NCBI RefSeq assembly: GCF_027409185.1
Contig: NC_084464.1
Coordinates: forward strand, 45,359,095-45,423,094
Source: Cynocephalus volans
Lineage: Eukaryota; Chordata; Mammalia; Dermoptera; Cynocephalidae
DNA length: 64,000 nucleotides
Direction: 5' to 3'
Shown one piece after another: positions 51,546 to 64,000 of this stretch. Each line of letters starts with the position of its first letter. Position 1 is the first letter of the stretch. A model generated the notes under the pieces. The model was not told the DNA's origin and did not search any database. It worked only from the letters and a program-made list of their open reading frames with translations. The position numbers and the translations under genes are program-made.

Positions 51546-53169
51546 ACCAAAAAAGAATAAAAACCAGCACCACTTTGTTTGAAAACAAACACTTTCAATT
51601 GCACTTTCAGTATCTGTCACTGTGTAGAAAATTCACAATGACAAAAATCTGCTATGGATCCAGGGATGCTGTGCATGGATTTGCGTTTTATTAATCACAA
51701 TAGCATCTTTAGACATTTGAAAAATGGCAGTGCAAGTGTGTGGGACAGCATGTTCTGTCTGTAAGCTGTGTTCAGTTGGCAGGAGATGTAGGACATCTTT
51801 GAGAATTCTAAAGCCACCTGAAGCTGAGGCATGCAGGTTGAGAACAGCCCTTGGGAAATGGACAACAGTGGCCCGAGGCTCCCCATGAGCGGGGACAGAT
51901 GCCCAGAGGGCCTGGGGGTGACAGGGGTATTGGACCAGTCCCTGCTGAGGACCTGCCACATCCGGTTACTGTGCACGGTGAGTGGTGGGAATGGCTTCAT
52001 TTGCACCTTGTAACCCAGTCCCACCAGCTGCATCTCATCAGGCAGGTGACAAGCATCCTTCAGGCCAGGATAGAGCCAGGGATGGGAAGCAAGGTAGCTG
52101 TCCTTGGTCCCTGTCAGGGGCAGGACACTTCTGAGGTTGAAATTTGGGGTCAGCCCTGTTTCCCCAGCTTGCTCCAACCCCTCTCTGTGGGCAGGTGCTG
52201 ACATTTTCTCAGCTTCCCTGGCCTCCTCTTTGTTTGGCTTCTCCTCCTGTCACTGCAGTCCCAAAGCAGGGCACAAGGAGGCCAAGTGGTAGAAGGAGGG
52301 AGACACTCTTCACCCACCCACCGCTTTCTTGTTCTCATTTGCCTCCTTCCAGGAACGTCACTGACATATCCTGAGAACTTTCCCGGGGGAGTTAAAGAGA
52401 GGACACAGGAGGAGGGCAATGCTTAACCCAAAGGAGGAGCATCCATGGAGGGGGGAGAGGAGGGAAGGAGGGAGAGGAAGCGGGATGGAGTGTGGTGGGG
52501 AGAGAACAGGGTTTGGTACAGAGCCAGGTGGGGAGTGGAGGAGCAGGCAGTGCTTCCTGCTGCCCCCAGGCCTCAAGATGTCCCTGGAGTGGGTTAATCC
52601 TGATTTGGGGGAACTCCAGTTGTGGAGGCATCTGCGTCCTGCTTCTACTGCAGCACACTTACAGCCATATGACCTCCTGATGGATTGATCTGCACTCTGG
52701 GCACCTGATGCCTATCACTGCTGTCACTTCCACTCTGATCCCTGCCACTGAGGAGGGGTCTATGGGCACCTGGCCTGGCACAAGCAGAGCCTCTTTTCTC
52801 CGCCTCTCACTCCTTCTCCTTGAGGCCTGGTAGCTTGTGGCTGAAGCTCTGGAGGGAGAGACCCCCCAGGCCAGATGGTGGTAGCTGGCAGGGGAGGTGG
52901 GGAGGCATCCGTGTGAGGCCCTGAGGTCAGAGCACTGTTAGCCTCCTGACCCCACTCCCAGGACCAGCCTCCTCTCCCAGGCTGGAGCCAAGGAGTTTCT
53001 GGGCAGGCTCGTACCAGGTCTGCAGAGCTTGCCCAGATTCAGTGTCTGCGGGAGTCGACCAAGGTTCTGAGTCAGTGTTTCTGGGCCAGTCCTTTGTGTC
53101 CCATATAGGCTGGGAGATTTTACCATGTACTGGTCTGCTCAGTCCCGGCCACCACCCCAGGGGAAATAG

Positions 53170-53265
53170 GCCTGGATTTGGAGTCCTGCAGGGCCATTAA
53201 CTGGCTGTGTGACCTGAGGCAAGTTGCTGCTCTCCCTGGGCTCCTTTCTTTATCTGCTGAGAGCT
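53170..53265 (+). repeat. MIR SINE fragment
   Basis: ttggagtcctgcagggccat and ctggctgtgtgacctgaggc match the MIR left half. Confidence 0.65.
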
Positions 53266-54329
53266 CACACTCCCGACCACAGCTGCTCTCAGGGACTCTA
53301 GGCCAGAGGGGCGGGGAGGTGGGGGTGAGTCAGAGACCCTTCCCAGAGGTGCAGGGCTACACTGGGGCTCCTTCCCTGAGAAGGCTGGAGAGAAAGATGG
53401 CCTTTAAGGACCTGCCTGGTCCTGTACCCCTGCCATGGCTTCTGCCCTTCCCTCTGCCCTTCCAAATCCAACTCTCTACTCCAGGAAGTCCTCCTGGACT
53501 GCACTAGCCCTTTCTGCCCTCTTTCTCTCTGAATACCAGGCTGTGTGCCTACTCCTGTGCTGGGACCAGGAGTGTGGGCGTATCAATGCTGAGTCCTTCA
53601 TTATACATATTTGGCAAGGAATACTCTAGAGCAAGTCTCCGGTAGATTCTCAGCCCCCCACCCTCAAGTACTCCCCCCCATTGGATCATGTGCCTGGATG
53701 TGGACCAATCAGCTGTGGCTGGGAAATAGGGCAGGCCTGGCCCCGTGGTACTGATCCTGGCACTGCCACAGTCATGTGGCCAGGCTGGGAATCTCAGAGT
53801 ACGTCAGCCTCTCTCTCTTCTTCCCCAAGATTGGGCTTCAGCAACACTCATTCTCTGTTGCTTCTCTACTGTCCCCAGTCCAGGGCTTCATCACTCCTCT
53901 CTGGGATATCTGCACCTGACTCCTCCCAGGAGGACCGGCCAGCTTCCCTTCTCTGCCTCATCCCATCCACCCTTCTGAAATGCACATCTGAGGGGCTCGT
54001 CTTTCTGCTTTAGAACTTGGAGGGCTCTCTGCAAAGTCACAGCCACTTAAAGAGGGGTTTTCACCACCAGCCTGCCACCTGCCTTTTCTGGCCTCCCTCT
54101 AGTACTTTCCAACGCCCTATCCCAAGGCCACCCAGCACCTCAGGCTTTTGGTCCAGTTTCTTAAAAAAGTAGACACCGAGTTTCTTCTTCAGGCTCTGTT
54201 CACACCATTACCCTGAGCTGGGGTCCTTCGAGGCTGAATGAAAATGCTACCTTTCCTCTGTCTGCTTTTCCTGACTCCTCAGGTGGAATTCATTGCCATT
54301 TGCATCCCCATTGTACCTGTAAACACCTC

Positions 54330-54500
54330 CAGTGTGGTTCCTCCTCCTTTCTATTAATGCCATTTTGTCTGTCTCACTCCCTATCATGCCTCTTAAGTGT
54401 CCTGACTATGGCAACTGTGTCTTACCCATTTAAAATTTTGCTCTGCACACAGTAGGCACATAATACATGCTTGTTAGGTTGAATAGATAATTGCCATTCA
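54330..54500 (+). mobile_element. L2 LINE 3' remnant
   Basis: ccattttgtctgtctcactc, cacacagtaggcacataata and catgcttgttaggttgaata resemble the L2 3' end. A second copy is at 54725-54870 (ggaatgtgaactccctgagg). Confidence 0.65.
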
Positions 54501-56299
54501 CACCGTGCATGAATTGCTTGTTTCCTTTTAAAATTTTAAAAATTATTACAAAATAATCCCTATGGTTTTTAATCGTTCACAGCAATTCCTAAGTGGATAA
54601 GAAGCAAAAGTCCCTCCTGTTTCTCCCCGTCCAGTTCTAATTCCCTAGCGGGAGCCGTGGACACCAGACAGTGTTTCCTCTCCACGGCCCTTGCCCCCCT
54701 CTGACACCATATATTTTAGTTCTTTTTTTTTGTTTATTGCCTGTTTCTCCCGACCGGAATGTGAACTCCCTGAGGGTGGCTGTTTTTGTCTGCCTCTTAA
54801 GGGCTACGTCCCCAGCTTCTGGAACAGCTGCTGGCATAGAGTAGACACAATGTTTGCCACGACCAGCTCTTTACAAGGAGTGAAGCGTGTAGCAACTGGT
54901 GGGAAGTGGTTTGTCCTGCCCTGGAAAGCTCAAGGGAGAAGTGAGGTCTTTTACACCACTTTGGGGTCTCGCCCTTCCCCTTGGAACTCTGGAAACTGGT
55001 GACGTCTTCCCATCAAATGCTCTTTATCCAGAGTGGGAGCCCTTGGAGAGCTCAAAGCACGGATGGTTTTTTTGTTCACGTATTTTGCTTGGACACATTG
55101 GAGAACATCCCCCTTGGCATGGAAACAGTTTCCAAAGGTTCTTCACACGAGTAAGGGCGAGTGCTGGCTCTGAGACAAGACCGGGCACAGGACACAGTCA
55201 CACAGTGTGAGTCTACCACGGACAGGATCCCGCTTATGAGCAGGCTTCAGGCATCTTGGGGAAGGTGGGAGATAGTAGGTGGGAGGTTCAGGGCGGGCTT
55301 CCTAAAGGAGGTGGCATCTGTGCTGGGCCTTGAAGGATGAGTAAACTAACGATTGCATGGGAAGGAGAGGGTGCTCCAGGACAAGGGACAGTGTGAGCCA
55401 AGATGCAGCAGGGGCCCCTCCCCCCTGGAGGAGGGTATGGGCTGCCCCCGACCCTCCCCTCCCTCTCAAAGCCCAGCCCCCAGCCTGAACGTCAAAGTCT
55501 TTTTAATGACACCCTGTATGAGTGCTGTGCCCTCACTAACATGACACTTTTTAAAGGCCCATGATGCCAACCTCTGCCCGCAGCAGCATGTTGACATCAT
55601 TCCTCTGTTTCCTCCGAGGCCTCCCCACCACCAGCCTTACCCAACAAAGAACAAGTTTCAGGCAAGAATCAAAAGGGGAAGTTTTCATCTGAGGGGTGGA
55701 GGGACTATAGGAAGGCACAGATATCCATTTCTCTTTTCTTCAGGGAGGCCCCGAAGCTCATTCCATGAGCCCATGGACAGCTCTGTTCCCTGCAAGCCCC
55801 TGAGTGGGTGGAGAAAGCCAGCACAGATGAGCAGGCCTGGTGGTCCTGAAAGGGGCTGAGAATGTTCTTGTGACTCAGTTTCCCTACTTGGGGCTGTGTT
55901 GTAGAGCTGGGATGGAACAGTGAAGGCCTTGCAAGTTGTGGATGCAGCGTCAGAAGGGTTAGGTTTGCCAGAGAGATGACCAATGGTGGGTATTTTGCAT
56001 CCATCCTGCAGATCATTATGGGATTTCAGTCAAGTCCAGCCGCCAGGCTCTGGGGTGAAATATAGAAAGGGGAGGCTTGTGGGCGGCTGAGCCTGATGAA
56101 GGCGGCCAGGCCGTTACTTAACCATCCTGATGGGCTTTATGCTCCCAGTGGTGACATTTTTGCTGCAATTGCTTAAAAAAACAGTAATGGCATCCCTCCC
56201 AGTCATTTTTCTACTTATTCCCTATAAATGAAAAGGCAAGATGTTCCCAGAAGGGTCACAGCTAGAATCTTGTTTCTCCCTAGTGCCTTAGAGCTTGAG

Positions 56300-56580
56300 A
56301 CGAGATGAGAGATGCTGCGCCCCCCTCAGGCCCACCCTCCCCTGCCCACTCCTCCCTCTTACACCCTGGTCTCTTCCCCAGCCCCCAGTCCCTTCCTCAC
56401 ACTTTCTTGGTACCATCTCCCAGTTTTCACTCCCGCTAAATCCCTTTGTCTACAAGGCTCCTGGACTGCTGCCTTCCTTCATCTGCCCTCTCCTCTCCTT
56501 TCAATCCTTACCCTCTCCTGTACAATACTCCTCCCTTTCCCTCCTCTCCCTTCCTCCCTCAACCTTCTCTCTCACATTCC
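56300..56580 (+). repeat. Pyrimidine-rich low-complexity tract
   Basis: About 280 bp dominated by c and t (for example ctccctttccctcctctccc). It ends at a MIR fragment. Confidence 0.7.
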
Positions 56581-56584
56581 AGGC

Positions 56585-56665
56585 CTCTGCACATTTTGCA
56601 GATGAGTAAACAGAGACCCAGAGAGATAAAGGAACTTGCCCAAGGTCACACAGATCATCCACCTG
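56585..56665 (-). repeat. MIR SINE fragment
   Basis: ttgcagatgagtaaacagag and cttgcccaaggtcacacaga match MIR in reverse orientation. Confidence 0.7.
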
Positions 56666-56844
56666 GGTGGTCTTCTCCAGAACCTGGCTCCTAACGGTGA
56701 CATTATTGGTGCTCCATATGCTGTGGCTGCTGTTCATATCATCTGGGATAGGATGGGGTGGACAGTGGCCCCTCCAGCCAGACTGTCTGTGTTGCAGTCC
56801 CCCAGGGTGTCCACCTGGGGAGCCACAGGTCTGGCTAGACCAGA

Positions 56845-56980
56845 CCCTTGCTCTGTGGACCAGCAGTATGAGCATCACCTGGGAACTAGTTAGAAATGCA
56901 GAATCTTGCTCCCCGCACAGACCTTTGAATCAGATTCAGCATTTTAATGACATTGTCTAGGAGATTTGTGGGCATGTGAG
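56845..56980 (+). mobile_element. MER5A-type hAT element
   Basis: ggaccagcagtatgagcatc, acctgggaactagttagaaa and gaatcagattcagcatttta match the MER5A consensus I recall. Confidence 0.7.
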
Positions 56981-57754
56981 AGTTTGTGCTGGAGTGTTTT
57001 CTCAGGGGGGCGGGTCCCCACATTCTGCTAGTCTTGCCTCCAGGAGGGTGACTTTAGCAGTCCCAGGTGTGTGCACAGGGTGATGGGCCAAGCTGGGCTG
57101 AGCTGTGTGCTTACAGCCACCAGCAGCAACCCCCTGGTCCCCTTCTGTCCCTCTTCTGTCTCCCTTCTGCATCACCTTCTGCATCAAGGAAAGCATGGCT
57201 GTGCCCTCATCAAGGCTGCCTGGCACAGAGTGGGAACAGCAGTGGGCAGGGGCTGGGCAGGTTGCCTCTGGGTTTCCTGATGCTTGGTTATGCACCAATA
57301 AATAAAGACTTGGAGACATCCGGAAACCGTAACCTGGCATTAGTGGGTAGGGCCTGTCCACCTCTTTCCTGAGTGTAGGCCACCGTGGGTGGCTCTGGCC
57401 TGGCACTAGGCCTACTGTGGCAGGGGAGGAGTGCATCCAAGCCTGGCCAGTAGGCAGGGGCAGGATACAAGCGGGGGAAGGGCGAAAGCTGGGACCCAAG
57501 TCTAGCTGCCCCAGCCCCAGTCTCAGGCCGCCTGCCTGAGGCTCTGAGAGCCCCCCCTAGGAGGAGAGAAGCACTTGTCTTCTGGGACCCACATGGAAGG
57601 TTGCTCCCAGTCCTCTGGCTAGTGCAACATGGTTTCTAATTCAAATTCTTTATTTGACAGGAAGAAACAGGTCCAATGAGGAGCAGGGGCTTGGACACAG
57701 CTCTGTCTCTGGAGAGTTAGGTGATTGGGATGCAGGTGCCTCATGCACCAGATG

Positions 57755-57821
57755 TAAGTGGCTCAAGCCAGAAGTCCTGGAGTCACCCTCAACTCGCCTC
57801 TTTCTCTTACACCCTGTGGCA
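57755..57821 (+). mobile_element. L2 LINE fragment, left of MLT1
   Basis: gtcctggagtcaccctcaac followed by tctttctcttacaccc matches the L2 consensus I recall. It continues at 58309. Confidence 0.6.
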
Positions 57822-58308
57822 GATTAATGATGGCCTCACATTCTCTGCTTCTCCTTCTGCTGAAAAATGGTGGAATCTAATCCCCCTCCCCTTGAATCAG
57901 GGCTGGCTTTGGTGGCACGCTTGTCCAATAGAAGGTAGTGGAAGTGATCTTCTGGGACTCCCGAGGCTAGATCAGAAGCCTTGTAGCTTCCGCCTTGGTT
58001 TCCTGAGACACTTGCTCTTGAGTCCCATCTGCTCTGATATGAAAAGCCAAAGGAGCCCTGTGAGGGGCCGAGACCTTGGGACAACAGGACAGGCTGAGTC
58101 CCAGCTACCATCAGCTGTGTGGGTCCTGGAAGGGGCTCCCCCAGCTCCAGTCAGGCCACCCCAGCTGATGTCAGGTGGAGCAGGGACAAGCCTTTCCCCC
58201 TGAGCCCTGCCCAAATTTTGCAGATTCATGAACAAAATAAATGACTGCAGTTGTTTTAAGTCACTAAGGATTGGGGTGGTTTGTACGTAGCGAAATAACT
58301 GGAACACA
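57822..58308 (+). mobile_element. MLT1-type LTR inserted in an L2 element
   Basis: From tgtggcagattaatgatggc to ttttaagtcactaaggattg and ataactggaaca, the classic ends of an ERVL-MaLR solo LTR. L2 sequence on either side (tctttctcttacaccc, then ccaatctgtcagcaaatctt) becomes contiguous when it is removed. Confidence 0.75.
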
Positions 58309-58680
58309 TTCCAAATCCAATCTGTCAGCAAATCTTGTCAGCTCTACCTTCTAAATATATCCACAGTCCAACCACCATCATCTCTTACTGGAAGATTGCA
58401 ATAGTCTCCTAATGGGGGTCCCTGTCTCCTGCCCCTTGTCCTCTACAGTCTGTTCCGCTGTTAAAACCTAAGTCAGATCACATGCTTCTGCTCAAACCCT
58501 CTTCGGATGCCCCTTTCCCTCAGAGTGGAAGCCGAAGTCCTTTCCATGGCCCAGAAAGCCCTGTGGCATCTGAAAGTAGACTTCTACGAGGAGGATTTTG
58601 GCCTGTTGGTTTCACCTCTGAACCCCCAGCACCAGCTCAGCGTCTGGCCTGCCGCAGAGGCTAGCACAAATTCGTGGAGT
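58309..58680 (+). mobile_element. L2 LINE fragment, right of MLT1
   Basis: gtcagcaaatcttgtcagct, gcaatagtctcctaat and agtggaagccgaagtccttt are L2 ORF2 and 3' sequences. Confidence 0.65.
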
Positions 58681-61569
58681 GGAGGGATGCATGAGAGCTG
58701 GCCTGGGCTGGCCGGGAGCCCTGCAGGGCTGGGCACCACTGGCTTGCTCACCTGCCCTTCTCCTGCAAGCTATGCTTTCCCAGAGCCCCTTGCTGTGTGG
58801 CCTTCCAGCTCAGGCTGGAGGGTGAGGAGGGAGCATAGGGCTAGCACAGTGGAGCTCTCAGTCTATGCTGCCACATGAGTCCTCCATCCTCCCCGGCACC
58901 TGGTGTCTCCCTCTGGAGACACCTGCCCACACCTGTATCTGCCACTGTGCTTGGAGTAGCTTTCTCCTGTTTCTGCTGCTTGTTGAAAGAGGCTCAGATC
59001 TCAGTGTCAACCTCCTGCCACCTGTTCCCCCAGGATTCTGCTCAGATGGCCATCTGGGAGTTCACCAAGACCTCTGGAGAGCAATGAGGGTGAGCACCTG
59101 GGTGCAGACTGTGGCCGGGGCAGGGAAGCCATCCCCAGGGAGCCTGGCTCAGGGGTCAAGACAAGGTCAAGAATGTGCTTCTCCTCCACTCTGAGCTCAG
59201 CATCCCCAGCTCCTTCACCCCACCTCTCCTCCAGGACAACATCTTTCTGAATTTCCCAGCTTTTTATATTCCACCACCCACAGGGCTGATCCTCTCACCT
59301 GGTGACAGTGCCAGGCCCATTAACACTTTAAATGGCTGCGTTTGGCACTGCAGCCCAAGCCTTTTCCCCAGGATGTCTGTACCCACATTTACATCTCTGA
59401 CATCCTCCCAGCTGCCATGGCTGGACCAGCCTCCAGCACTTTTATTTAGGCTTCAGAAGGAGGGTTGTGGCTGCAGGCAGATGAGGTCTGCAGGGCACTG
59501 GAGGTAAAGTAAACCTCTGCCCTGAGTCTCCAAAAATAACTTTCTATTTGGCTCCAGAACATGGCTCTGCTCTTCATCTGCCTGCAGGAGACCTTGGTAG
59601 GGTCTGGATCCAAAGCTGCACAGCGAAAACCTGCTGCAGGAGGTGCTGAAAAGTAGCTCAGCCGCCGCTCCCCTTCCCCACCTCCCTCACCTCCCTGATG
59701 ATGCAAACTGCCTGTCCCGTCAAATCTAAGATTCCATTGATTTTTAAAGGAACCATTATTTTAGGTACCATGAAGCGGGGAAATGCTGATTAAACTAGAA
59801 TATGCCATCAATTGTTATACGGATCCCAATTTCAGGGATATTAAAATGTGGAAACATATGTGCATCTTAGGACAGATGAAATATGGTCATAGTCTAGGTG
59901 GAACAGCTCCTTCCTCTCCAAGCCAGTACTCTCTAGCTCACACATTCCCTGGGAAAGAAAGAATGAAAGGTTTGCTTCAGATCCAAAGGCTTCGAGCTCC
60001 CACCCTTGCCAGGGCTGTCTGTATGAGAGTGAATGGAGATGGTGGTGATATCAGCAGAGGACTGAGGTAAGCAGGGAAGGGGATTCTGTCAGTAGAAAGT
60101 GGAATGCAATCTGTCATGCACAGAGCCTGCTGAAGAATAAAGTCACAAGCCCACACCACTGTCTTGTCAGTCCAGAGCAAAATGGATGACTGCAGCCCGT
60201 ATCCCACAGATCTGTCATGGAGGTCTAGCAAGCAGGAGGGGATTGTCCCAACCCCTTCCCCGGATGACTCAGCTCCCTGTCTTCAGAGTTGATCTCAGGC
60301 CCCAGGAAAGGAGAGAGAGAGGGTGCTGGAGGCAGCCTGCAACCTGGAGCTGTAAATGCCAGTCCAAGGAGATGGGAGGGTAGGGGAAGGACGGACAAGG
60401 GAGCAGAGCCCGAAAATCTCAAGAGAGGAGCATCCACCTGCAGCAGGGGGACTCAAGTGAGACCTGCAGTAGGAAGGGAGTTGGGCGTCTCACCCTTTGG
60501 AGACTGTTGTGGACACTGAGGCCCTGTCCACTACCTCCCTTCAGGACTCGAGTGCCCATTCCCCACTGTGGGGAATGCTGATAGCTGACAACTCCAAGCT
60601 GACCCAGCTTCCCTGTGGTTGTTCTTGGCTGAAGAGGACTTCCTCCTTCTAGGTTACCTCACTTTCAGGGGGCAGCCAGCATCCACTGCTGGTAAATGCA
60701 CAAGAGTAAAGGACTGTCACCTGGCCCCATGTGGGACAGCTTGCAGGCTCATCCCCTCTGAACAGCTCCCCATGGGGTGGCTGAAGCTTTTGCTGTGACT
60801 GCCCCACTGCTGACTTCTCCGTTTGCCCAGTCCTGCCTCCTTCACTGCCCCAAGTTGTCATTGCCAGGAGCTCTTCCCAGGAAATCTTTTGCACACAAAT
60901 CTCTTTCTCAGAGTTGCAAGAACCTAACCTGTCACAGAGACCTTGAGTAGAAAAGGGGAGGCAGCAAGTGGCTGCAGAGGAAACCAGGAGGATCCTGCTC
61001 TGAGGCTAGCATGACCTGGACAAGCCCTGGAGACTCCTTCCAGCCTGCAGGTGCTCTGGGCAGAAGACAGCTCTAGAAGTCTCCCCTGGGGGTGTCCCCC
61101 AGGTCAACCCCAGCTCCCTGTCCACCTACAGAGCCAGAGGAGAAGCAGCAGATACATTGGGGAACTGGACCATGGCAGGGCAGAGGATGCAGATGCAGCC
61201 TAGGCAAGGGGCTCAGGGACTCTTGACAGATGATACAGCTGCTGGGGGACCCCAAGCATGGCTGGGGGCAGTGCAGGCCTCCCTACCTATGTGCAGAGCA
61301 GAACAAAGCATATGTGAGCTAGGTACAAAGCCCGGGACTGGCCAGTATGTAGGTCTGTATACGATTGCTTGTACAGATGTGTGTGCATAAATGCACATGT
61401 GCGTGTACATGTGTATGAGGTAGGAGAAAGCTTGTGTGTGTGCACAGGCCTGTATGTTTATCTGTGTGCCTGCCTGTGGGTACAAGCAACTCACTGAGGA
61501 AATTCTCCCTGGGAATCTTCCCCCTCACCAGCTCCAGCCTCCCTCTCTGGCCTCACATCCTCTGCCTAA

Positions 61570-61760
61570 GCTGTCTTGAGACCACCTCCTTACTTCTCAG
61601 CCTCCTCCAGGAAGCCTTCCTGGGTGAAGCCAACACAAATTCCAAGCCACTCTTTCTTGTTCTCACCAAGATAATTTACTTGTAGGCCTGGCCATCTGTA
61701 TTTGCCTGTGTCTCCATTGCACTGGGAACTTCCTGAGAGCAGGGTTGTGGCTCCATTGTT
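61570..61760 (+). mobile_element. L2 LINE 3' remnant
   Basis: ccaggaagccttcctgggtg, ctgtatttgcctgtgtctcc and gggaacttcctgagagcagg match L2. Confidence 0.6.
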
Positions 61761-61954
61761 ACACTGGGAGGTTCCCAAGCCTGGGAACTGCCTTTCCCAT
61801 CAAGCCAGGATCTCCCCAAAGATGGAGACTGGGACTCTTTCTAGTTCTGTTGCTCAGACTGAGCTCTATAAGCACCCCCTGATAAAGCTCTGGCAGAAGG
61901 TGGAGAGCTGAGGACCATACTCCCAACACCAAGCTCAGCCCCCTTCCTGGATGA

Positions 61955-62080
61955 TGAGCTCTGGGCTGGGTGTTGGGAGACCTGCGTTCCAGCCTTGGCT
62001 CTGAAATGTGACTTGGGAAAATTTTCACTTTCTGGGCTCCACGTGACTCATCTGTAATACGAGGGGTTAAACAGATGGCC
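61955..62080 (+). repeat. MIR SINE fragment
   Basis: gttgggagacctgcgttcca and gactcatctgtaatacgagg match MIR. Confidence 0.6.
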
Positions 62081-63249
62081 CTGGGGCACCTCACTGCCCT
62101 GCACTTTGCCTGCACAGCTCTGGTGATGTCCAGTCTCCAGGGTCCTCTGTGGCCTGTGCCTTGACATTCCCCATGACCTTAGCCCACCTGTCCACGCCCG
62201 TGGAGGAAATGAGGAGGGTCAGCAGGCTGCATGTCCTGGGTTATTACATTGAATAAGCTGACAAAAGCCATCAGAAGATATATCGTTTAATAGGAGATTA
62301 AAAACCAACAAGAGTGGCCGGGTTTCTGACCTGAGTCTCTGTGTTTTTAATTTAATTTCTTTTGCCGTTCAAATAATAACATTCTAAAATGATAAAAGTA
62401 GCTGTGTTTGCTCAAGGGTTTTATCATTAATTGATTTGGCTGAAGTTTTCCCATAAGCCACATCTTTTGGATCACAATTCTTGTTTGATACCTCCAGACT
62501 CAGTGAGAAGGGGAGGTGTGGGACACACGGAGACAGCAGCGGGCATGGAGGGACGCCCTTGACTGGCAGCTCCCCACAGGCCAGGAGGCCCAGGCCCTGT
62601 GCAGAAGCCCCACCAGGAGTTCGCCAGCATTGCTGCTCCAGCATCAGGAACAAGCTTCTCTGCAGCCCTGGATTTTAAGAGTCAGAGCCGGGGTCTCCCT
62701 GGACCTTGGGCAGGTCAAAGCCGCAGCCTGGGGGATGCCCAGCAGAAGACCAGCAACCCCTTGTGGTTGGGGCAGGTTTATGGCCAGGTCTCCCCCAAAG
62801 TCTGTGCAACTCAGGGAAGGTCAGAGCTGTGGAGCATTTAGACATGTCGGATAGGGCTGTTTGCCCTCAGGCCCCTCTCCACTTTTACTCCTTTCTCTCC
62901 CTTGGTATTTCTGCTTCTTGGTCTCAAACTGTCTCTATGAACCTGGGATGCTGGCCTCACATCCCCATGCCTTGGTGACTGAGGAGGAAAGGACTGCTTT
63001 CCTCTAGCTCTCAGTTAAAACCCCCCAGGGAAGGGCTCTGATTGTCCTGGCTTGGGTCACATGCCAAACCCTGCACCGATTACTGTGGCCTGTGAGGTGG
63101 GATCAGGTAAGAGTCTGGTAGCTTCCTTCAAACCACATGGGTAGAGCAGGTGGGGAGGGGAGGAAGGGGCTGGGTGGGGTGATGTTTTCCAGGTAGGGAA
63201 GGCAGGCAGGTCCACCTCCCCAAATTCAGCATTCTGTTACTCTAAAGAA

Positions 63250-64000
63250 GGAAAAAAAAAATTGCTAAAACTCTGTTGACATTTGGGTGTAGTTCATGTG
63301 AATATATTTTCCATTCAAAATGTAACTGCTTCAGTAGAAGAACAGGCAAAGACATTGAACAGGGGACATAAACATATGGAAAGATGATAGACAGCACTGT
63401 AAACAGGGAAAGGCACCTCAAACCACACAGTGAGATACAATTTCCTACACACTGGATTGGCAAGATTGAAAATGTCTCCTCATCCAGGATGTGGAGAGTG
63501 GAAACTCCACTTGCTCTTGGAAACCACTTCTTGGGAGCAGAGCTCAGCAGCTCTTAAGGATGAAGACGCGTACACTCTGCGGCCCGTGGCCGCTCTCTGG
63601 GGTTTAGAGCCCCAGAGACAGTCTCACACGTGTGCAAGAGGAAACCAAAGAGTGGCAGCATTTGATAGTAAAAAATGTCAATAATCTCAGTGTTTATTAA
63701 CCGGAGAAAGGATAAATAAAGTGTGGGACACTCAGAAATGGAATTCTTGACAGCAGTTAAAATTAATGAACTAGAGTTACATGTTATCAGGGTGGATTAA
63801 ATGCACAAACATACTTGGGTGAGAAAAAACAAGCTGCAGAAAGGCTCATGCTATTTTTTAAAATGTAAAAACGTGCAAAAATTATATATTACTTATGGAT
63901 ATGTACATAGGTAGTCAATGTTTACAATCATGAATGAGAATGATACCAACTTAAATAAAGTGGCTACCTTTGGAGAGGAAAGGGGGCTACATAAAGAATC
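63250..64000 (+). mobile_element. L1M-type LINE 3' region, cut by window edge
   Basis: Degenerate L1 ORF2 end and 3' UTR: acataaacatatggaaagat, gagatacaatttcctacaca, ggataaataaagtgtgggac, agtggctacctttggagagg. The reading frame is broken throughout. Confidence 0.8.

Larger units (their letters stand above)
36740..63250. other. Gene-poor region upstream of MLN
   Basis: No exon set, RNA gene or retrocopy was recognised on either strand. It contains the repeats listed separately, many short chance open frames, a pyrimidine-rich tract at 56290-56580, a purine-rich tract at 52425-52530 and some AT-rich unique stretches. In human this side of MLN is a long interval with lincRNA only. Confidence 0.6.

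Noticed and set aside
56295-56609. Proline/serine-rich open frame of about 100 codons
   Set aside because: It is a product of the pyrimidine-rich tract, where stop codons are rare.

Overview
This is vertebrate nuclear DNA, almost certainly mammalian. It has sparse, short exons with GT-AG introns, one CpG-island promoter, and a dense background of degenerate mammalian repeats (MIR, L2, L3/CR1, L1M, MLT1, MER5-type). The only young-looking repeats are tRNA-like, mostly dimeric SINEs with poly(A) tails and a tRNA B-box. I saw no Alu, B1, ERE, Ves or CAN-type SINE. I recall this dimeric 'ggccggcccgtggctcac' design from colugos (Dermoptera), so the source is probably a colugo. That assignment is an inference.

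Layout: two protein-coding genes, both on the minus strand, fully contained and intact. LEMD2 (inner nuclear membrane LEM-domain protein 2) starts at 22916 and stops at 7095. Nine coding exons join in frame into 1512 nt (503 codons plus stop). Its CpG-island promoter lies at about 22.08-23.13 kb and carries a four-copy YY1-like repeat. About 5.6 kb upstream is MLN (motilin), with coding exons from 33931 to 28687 (354 nt, 117 codons plus stop). A TATA-bearing non-coding first exon is predicted at about 36618-36670. The order LEMD2 then MLN, both on the same strand and about 5.6 kb apart, matches my memory of human 6p21.31, which supports orthology.

Region by region: 1-4.5 kb is intergenic DNA with old repeats, including an L1M 3' end. 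4.5-7.1 kb holds the LEMD2 3' UTR and its candidate polyadenylation signals. 7.1-22.9 kb is the LEMD2 body. 23.1-28.5 kb is the LEMD2-MLN spacer. 28.5-36.7 kb is MLN. 36.7-64 kb has no recognisable gene. It holds a hAT-like DNA transposon carrying a SINE, three SINEs in all, an L3/CR1 reverse-transcriptase fossil, an MLT1 LTR nested in an L2, a MER5A copy and an L1M 3' end running off the window.

The two genes are not functionally linked as far as the sequence shows. LEMD2 is a housekeeping nuclear-envelope gene and MLN a tissue-restricted gut hormone gene. I saw no CRISPR array, operon, RNA gene or bacterial-type system. Nothing amounts to a clearly undescribed system. The most interesting signals are the promoter YY1-like repeat, a putative convergent CTCF pair around LEMD2, and a compact TATA/HNF4-like promoter for MLN.
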